Below, piece after piece: positions 59,837-64,000 of a stretch of DNA of 64,000 nucleotides. A program made the translations under genes and the position numbers. Positions within the stretch are counted from its first letter, which is position 1. The number at the start of each line of letters is the position of its first letter. The notes beneath the pieces are model-generated. The model was not told where the DNA came from and ran no database searches. It saw nothing but the letters and a program-made list of their open reading frames with translations. Origin of the DNA: Microcystis aeruginosa FD4 (GTDB lineage Bacteria; Cyanobacteriota; Cyanobacteriia; Cyanobacteriales; Microcystaceae); the NCBI RefSeq assembly GCF_009792235.1, contig NZ_CP046973.1:4340001-4404000 (forward strand), in the 5' to 3' direction.

Positions 59837-61948
59837 ATGACTGAAACTATTCGCTTTTTGATGTGTTCTCCCGATCATTACGATGTGGATTATGTGATTA
59901 ATCCTTGGATGGAGGGCAACATTCACAAATCTTCCCAGGAAAAAGCTAGGCAACAATGGCAGCAGCTTTATCATATTCTCAAAGATCGGGCGCTCGTGGA
60001 TTTAGTCACACCAGAAAAAGGCTGGCCCGACATGGTTTTTACCGCTAATGCAGGTTTAGTTCTGGAAAAAACTGTCGTTTTAAGTCGCTTTTTACACAAA
60101 GAAAGACAGGGAGAAGAACCCTATTTTAAACAGTGGTTTGAAGATAACGGTTTTACGGTTCATGAACTGCCAAAAGATTTACCCTTTGAAGGTGCAGGAG
60201 ACGCATTATTAGATCGGGAAGGACGTTGGTTATGGGCAGGATATGGCTTCAGAACCGAGTTAGATTCCCACCCTTTAATCGCTAAATGGCTCGATATCGA
60301 GGTTTTGTCCCTACGTTTAATCGATGAACGTTTCTATCACCTTGATACCTGTTTTTGTCCCCTTAGTGGCGGTTATCTACTCTACTATCCCGATGCTTTT
60401 GATGCCTATTCTAATCGGTTAATTGAGTTAAAAATTCCTGAAGAAAAACGCATTATCGTTGAAGAAGCAGATGCAGTTAACTTTGCTTGTAATGCTGTGA
60501 ATATCGGTCAAGTAATCGTCATGAATAAAATTAGTGACGATTTACAACATAAGTTAGCAGCAAAAAGCTTTGAAGTGGTACAAACTCCCCTGACGGAGTT
60601 CTTAAAAGCAGGAGGTGCAGCCAAATGTTTAACCCTGCGTACCACGGAACCCTTAATTCCAGACCATCACGCTAATGTCACCATTGAAAGTCGCATTCTC
60701 CAGTTAGAAGGTCATCTTCTCGATGCGGGAATTATGAATAAAGCTCTCGATGTTGTGGTAGGAAATGGGGGCAGCTTCAAGGTTTTAAACTTCACTTTGG
60801 GGATTGAGCGCCAAAGTACCTCCTCAGCAGAAGTGCGCGTTTCTGCACCCTCCCACGAGGTAATGGAGGAGATCATGGTACAATTGATCGACCTCGGTGC
60901 AGCCGCTCGTCCCCAAGAAATCTGTGATGTCAATACCGCAGTGGTGACACAAGATGGGGTTGCTCCCGATGATTTTTATGTCAGCACCATCTATCCCACG
61001 GAAGTGCGGGTTAGCTGTGAATGGGTGCGGGTGGAAAATCAACGCATGGATGCAGCCATCGTCGTCACTGAAGGTGCGGAAGGCAAAACGGCCAAATGTA
61101 CTCTGCTACGGGATTTAAAAGCTGGCGATCGCGTTATGGTGGGAGTTGAGGGCATCCGTACTATCCGACAGGCGGAATCCCGGGAACAACGCAACAGCAC
61201 CCAGGAATTTACCTTTATGGGTGCGGGGGTTTCCAGCGAGCGCCGAGTCGAGTTAACCGTGGAGCAGATTGCCTGGGAAATGCGTAAAATTCGCGACCAA
61301 GGCGGTAAAGTGGTGGTAACGGCAGGTCCAGTGGTCATTCACACCGGAGGAGCGCAACATCTCTCCCGTTTAATCCGCGATGGTTACGTTCACGCTTTAC
61401 TGGGGGGAAATGCGATCGCAGTTCACGACATGGAACAGGCGATCATGGGTACTTCTTTAGGGGTAGATATGCAGAAAGGCATCCCGGTGCGCGGTGGCCA
61501 TCGTCACCACCTCAAGATTATCAACCTCATCCGTCGTCACGGCAGCATCGCCAAAGCTGTATCGGCCGGGGTATTGACAAAAGGCGTAATGTATGAATGC
61601 GTCAAGAATAATATCCCCTTCAGTTTGGCCGGTTCAATTCGCGATGATGGTCCGCTTCCGGATACGGAGATGGATTTAATTAAAGCACAGGAAGAATATT
61701 CCCGCTTAATTCAAGGTGCAGACATGATTCTCATGCTCTCTAGTATGCTCCATTCCATCGGTGTGGGCAATATGACACCGGCAGGGGTAAAAATGGTCTG
61801 TGTCGATATTAACCCGGCCGTGGTGACAAAATTAAGCGATCGAGGTTCCGTAGAATCGGTGGGTATTGTCACCGATGTGGGTTTATTCCTGAGTTTGTTA
61901 ACCCAACAGTTGGATAAATTAACCCGTCCCTTGGTAGAAACGGTTTAA
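59837..61948 (+). CDS. agrE: Arginine dihydrolase / ornithine cyclodeaminase AgrE (ArgZ)
   Basis: This bifunctional enzyme degrades arginine from cyanophycin turnover. The N-terminal arginine dihydrolase gives ornithine, CO2 and ammonia; the C-terminal LOR/SDH-type domain converts ornithine to proline. The 703-residue protein keeps the dihydrolase residues N22, N71, E118, H168 and C264 at positions agreeing with the characterised Synechocystis and Anabaena enzymes, supporting ATG 59837 over a TTG at 59825. The C-terminal part has VTAGPVVIHTGGAQHLSRLI and RGGHRHHLKIIN. It appears intact. Confidence 0.94.
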   Translation: MTETIRFLMCSPDHYDVDYVINPWMEGNIHKSSQEKARQQWQQLYHILKDRALVDLVTPEKGWPDMVFTANAGLVLEKTVVLSRFLHKERQGEEPYFKQWFEDNGFTVHELPKDLPFEGAGDALLDREGRWLWAGYGFRTELDSHPLIAKWLDIEVLSLRLIDERFYHLDTCFCPLSGGYLLYYPDAFDAYSNRLIELKIPEEKRIIVEEADAVNFACNAVNIGQVIVMNKISDDLQHKLAAKSFEVVQTPLTEFLKAGGAAKCLTLRTTEPLIPDHHANVTIESRILQLEGHLLDAGIMNKALDVVVGNGGSFKVLNFTLGIERQSTSSAEVRVSAPSHEVMEEIMVQLIDLGAAARPQEICDVNTAVVTQDGVAPDDFYVSTIYPTEVRVSCEWVRVENQRMDAAIVVTEGAEGKTAKCTLLRDLKAGDRVMVGVEGIRTIRQAESREQRNSTQEFTFMGAGVSSERRVELTVEQIAWEMRKIRDQGGKVVVTAGPVVIHTGGAQHLSRLIRDGYVHALLGGNAIAVHDMEQAIMGTSLGVDMQKGIPVRGGHRHHLKIINLIRRHGSIAKAVSAGVLTKGVMYECVKNNIPFSLAGSIRDDGPLPDTEMDLIKAQEEYSRLIQGADMILMLSSMLHSIGVGNMTPAGVKMVCVDINPAVVTKLSDRGSVESVGIVTDVGLFLSLLTQQLDKLTRPLVETV

Positions 61949-62148
61949 AACCCAAAATAGATATCGGGTGGGTTACGCTTTGCTAACTCACCTATTTTTG
62001 TCGGTATTTTCAACCAATTATCAGAGAAAATTTGCCCACTAGAGTCGCCCTAGCTTGCTTTCTTTTTGTATAATACTAAATCTGGTTATTAAGTAGCTGG
62101 TTATAATTAAATTAAAAATGGGTTTTAGGTTCGATCCCCCCTTAGTCC

Positions 62149-62254
62149 TAGGGTTGATTCATAGTAGGGTTGATTCATAGTAGGGTTGATTCATAGTAGG
62201 GTTGATTCATAGTAGGGTTGATTCATAGTAGGGTTGATTCATGAATCAACCCTA
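62149..62254 (+). repeat. 16-bp tandem repeat array ending in a palindrome
   Basis: TAGGGTTGATTCATAG is repeated head to tail five times with no spacers. A sixth unit then turns into the perfect 26-base palindrome TAGGGTTGATTCA-TGAATCAACCCTA (62229-62254). Confidence 0.92.
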
Positions 62255-62352
62255 CCCTTAGTCCCTCCTTGATAAGGGTTGTGTCTGATAATTTTTAACG
62301 CCTACCTACTTAAAGACTGATTATTTATTCCCCTTTTTGCCTTTTACATGAG

Positions 62353-62387
62353 CAGAAAACGGGTTTCTCCGAGAAACCCGTTTTCTG
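62353..62387. repeat. Hairpin with 17-bp perfect stem
   Basis: CAGAAAACGGGTTTCTC-C-GAGAAACCCGTTTTCTG stands 61 bp upstream of the kinase gene. It is followed by TATAAT at 62409-62414, a possible -10 element. It may act as a terminator for upstream transcription or be a mobile palindromic repeat. Confidence 0.65.
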
Positions 62388-62447
62388 TGCGTTACTCAAC
62401 GGATTTAGTATAATAGGGATTAATCTTCCCATACTTGTCAAACGGCT

Positions 62448-63887
62448 ATGAGTCTCTGTCTCAATCCCGATTGTTCGCACAAAAACACCCCCACGGATAA
62501 ATTCTGTCATAAGTGCGGTTCTCAATTACTGCTCAGAGAACGTTATCGAGCGCTAAAATTAATCGGTCAAGGGGGTTTTGGTAAGACATTTCAAGCGATA
62601 GATGAGGATAAACCCTCAAAACCCTACTGCGTCATTAAACAATTTTTCCCATCCGCGCAGGGAACAGGAACTTTACAAAAAGCAGCAGAATTATTTAAAG
62701 AAGAAGCGATTCGTTTAGATAGTTTGGGAAGATACCCACAAATCCCCGAACTTTACGCCTATTTTACCGCTAATGATGGGCGACAATACCTCGTACAGGA
62801 ATATATCGAAGGACAAAATCTCGAACAAGAATTAAAACAGGAAGGAGTATTTAACGAAGCCAAAATTAAACATCTTTTATCAGAGATTTTACCGATTCTA
62901 GAATTTATTCATAGTAAACAAGTAATTCATCGCGACATTAAACCCGAAAATATTATTCGCAGAAAAAGCGATAATAAATTGATTTTAGTCGATTTTGGGG
63001 CGGCAAAATTTGTCAGTCCTTTAAATCGTTCCATGACAGGAACAATTATCGGTTCTGCGGAATACGTCGCACCAGAACAGGGGAACGGGAAAGCAGTTAA
63101 TGCCAGTGATTTGTATAGTTTGGGTGTAACTGGCATTTATTTATTAACAGGAATATCTCCCTTTGATTTATTCGATGGGGGAGAACACCAATGGGTATGG
63201 CGACAGTCGTTAGTTAATAATCCTGTTAGTAATGAGTTAGGGAATATTTTCGATAAATTAATCGAGTTTGGCACGAAAAAACGCTATCAATCAGCGTCAG
63301 AAGTATTGCAAGCTTTGCAGATAAAAACATCAGTATTTATTCCCCAGACAACTATTCAAAAGCCTGTTAATCCCGTTATTTCCGTTCCCCAAACTCCCCC
63401 ATCTATCCAGCTTAAAAGTGCCAAAGGAATCGATTATCGGAAATTAGAAGATTTATTAAAACGGCAGCAATGGAAGCAAGCGGACATAATAACTTTTGAA
63501 ACTATGCTGAGAATTTGTAACAGACATAAATTTTTAAGAGTTGAAGATATAGATATTTTCCCTTGTGAAGACTTACAAATAATTGATCAACTATGGTTAA
63601 AATATAGCCAAGAAAAGTTTGGCTTTTCGATTCAAAAACAAATATTTGATCGGCTTGATAATGGTCAACAATATAATGATAAGCTCTGGGATGACTTCGG
63701 TTTGATTATAGGATGGCGAAAGGGGAATAAAAACATTAGATACGACAGGGCTATTTTCGATATCAATGCACCTAGAGGACATCTACCATGCCGAATCTTT
63801 GATTTGTGGAATTGGGGAGGAGTTGGTGGCGGAACTGGGTCTCTATTTTATTCTCTCGCGTCGAGACTTGTAAAATGTAACATATAA
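62448..63887 (+). CDS. Ser/Thr protein kinase with zinc ribbon and C-terminal GUN4 domain
   Basis: The 479-residue protein has an N-terminal double-Cys zinc ribbon (C4, C9, C20, C23) and a protein kinase domain (about 33-290) with GQGGFGKT, Lys64, HRDIKPEN from 161, DFG near 182 and an APE-type APEQ. A linker (about 295-325) precedes a GUN4 domain (about 328-475, LEDLLKRQQWKQADIITFET, IDQLWLKYSQEKFGFSIQ, FDLWNWGGVGGGTGSLFYSL). GUN4 binds porphyrins and activates Mg-chelatase, so the kinase may sense tetrapyrroles; that is inference. Soluble, intact. Confidence 0.9.
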   Translation: MSLCLNPDCSHKNTPTDKFCHKCGSQLLLRERYRALKLIGQGGFGKTFQAIDEDKPSKPYCVIKQFFPSAQGTGTLQKAAELFKEEAIRLDSLGRYPQIPELYAYFTANDGRQYLVQEYIEGQNLEQELKQEGVFNEAKIKHLLSEILPILEFIHSKQVIHRDIKPENIIRRKSDNKLILVDFGAAKFVSPLNRSMTGTIIGSAEYVAPEQGNGKAVNASDLYSLGVTGIYLLTGISPFDLFDGGEHQWVWRQSLVNNPVSNELGNIFDKLIEFGTKKRYQSASEVLQALQIKTSVFIPQTTIQKPVNPVISVPQTPPSIQLKSAKGIDYRKLEDLLKRQQWKQADIITFETMLRICNRHKFLRVEDIDIFPCEDLQIIDQLWLKYSQEKFGFSIQKQIFDRLDNGQQYNDKLWDDFGLIIGWRKGNKNIRYDRAIFDINAPRGHLPCRIFDLWNWGGVGGGTGSLFYSLASRLVKCNI

Positions 63888-64000
63888 AGGTAACAGCCAA
63901 TTTTTAAGAATTGTATCGGGTTGATTTTCCACGAAGCCATGCGGGTTCTGGGATAATAAAGCTGGCACAATTCTAGGAGAAGATATTTGCCGACTCAAAA
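63888..64000. other. Window end, nothing identified
   Basis: The last 113 bases contain no recognisable gene start. The next gene presumably lies beyond the window. Confidence 0.5.

Larger units (their letters stand above)
61949..62447. other. Repeat-rich intergenic region
   Basis: It holds a TAATACTAAATC-type repeat end near 62079, the 16-bp tandem array (62149-62254), a diverged copy of the CCCCCC-TTA...-type repeat and the 17-bp hairpin at 62353-62387. No gene is seen. Confidence 0.6.

Noticed and set aside
62149..62254. CRISPR array
   Set aside because: The 16-bp units are directly abutting with no spacers, and no cas genes are nearby.

Overview
The window looks like a chromosomal piece of a unicellular cyanobacterium, most likely Microcystis aeruginosa or a close relative. 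The evidence is a set of cyanobacterial or plastid marker genes (psaM, ndhO, chlM, ccmK3/ccmK4, a kinase-GUN4 fusion, agrE/argZ), frequent GCGATCGC (HIP1-type) octamers, about 40% G+C, many toxin-antitoxin and xisHI genes, and a high density of MITEs, decayed IS elements and short intergenic repeats. I see no rRNA gene, tRNA gene or CRISPR array.

Layout. 0.4-9.8 kb: a conserved unknown gene, recG, the molybdate transporter modA-modBC, and a Wzc-type tyrosine kinase. 10-22.8 kb: cry-DASH, a repeat-rich gap, carboxysome shell genes ccmK3-ccmK4, msrA-panB-chlM, a TnpB relic abutting terC, psaM, a GH15-like protein, an RlmL-like methyltransferase, mdh and ndhO. 23-27.3 kb: a GHL10-type glycoside hydrolase and murD.

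27.5-37.3 kb is an accessory island bracketed by a 203-bp direct repeat made of the uma2/FAAL intergenic region. It holds a PLD-SNF2 helicase at the end of a seven-gene minus-strand run starting with xisH-xisI. It also holds DUF6883/DUF4926 genes, three antitoxins sharing a C-terminal tail module, a vapBC-like pair, a hicA gene with a non-HicB partner, a yefM-like antitoxin with a destroyed yoeB, and a decayed type IIG restriction-modification gene. This is the main candidate for an undescribed defence or addiction cluster.

37.3-49.6 kb: a stand-alone fatty acyl-AMP ligase, a small-ORF/HNH pair, decayed fragments, a 1544-residue polytopic membrane protein with a membrane/coiled-coil neighbour, an ISL3-family IS inserted into a decayed IS110-family element (the empty target sequence survives at 40.1 kb), and a canonical hicAB. 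49.7-55.8 kb: lspA-bioY-bioB, divergent rfbC-rfbD-rfbA, and leuB. 55.9-64 kb: a truncated tnpB, a small lipoprotein, an HTH-GrpE-like protein, a frameshifted sulfiredoxin, a SWIM protein, the arginine dihydrolase/ornithine cyclodeaminase agrE, a 16-bp tandem repeat array, and a Ser/Thr kinase with zinc ribbon and GUN4 domain.

Housekeeping genes appear intact except the sulfiredoxin reading frame. Mobile DNA has shaped several gene ends: the stop codons of lspA and terC lie in MITE/IS sequence, and a uma2 gene is cut by a MITE. Family assignments are by recognition of motifs in the translated sequence; no database search was possible.
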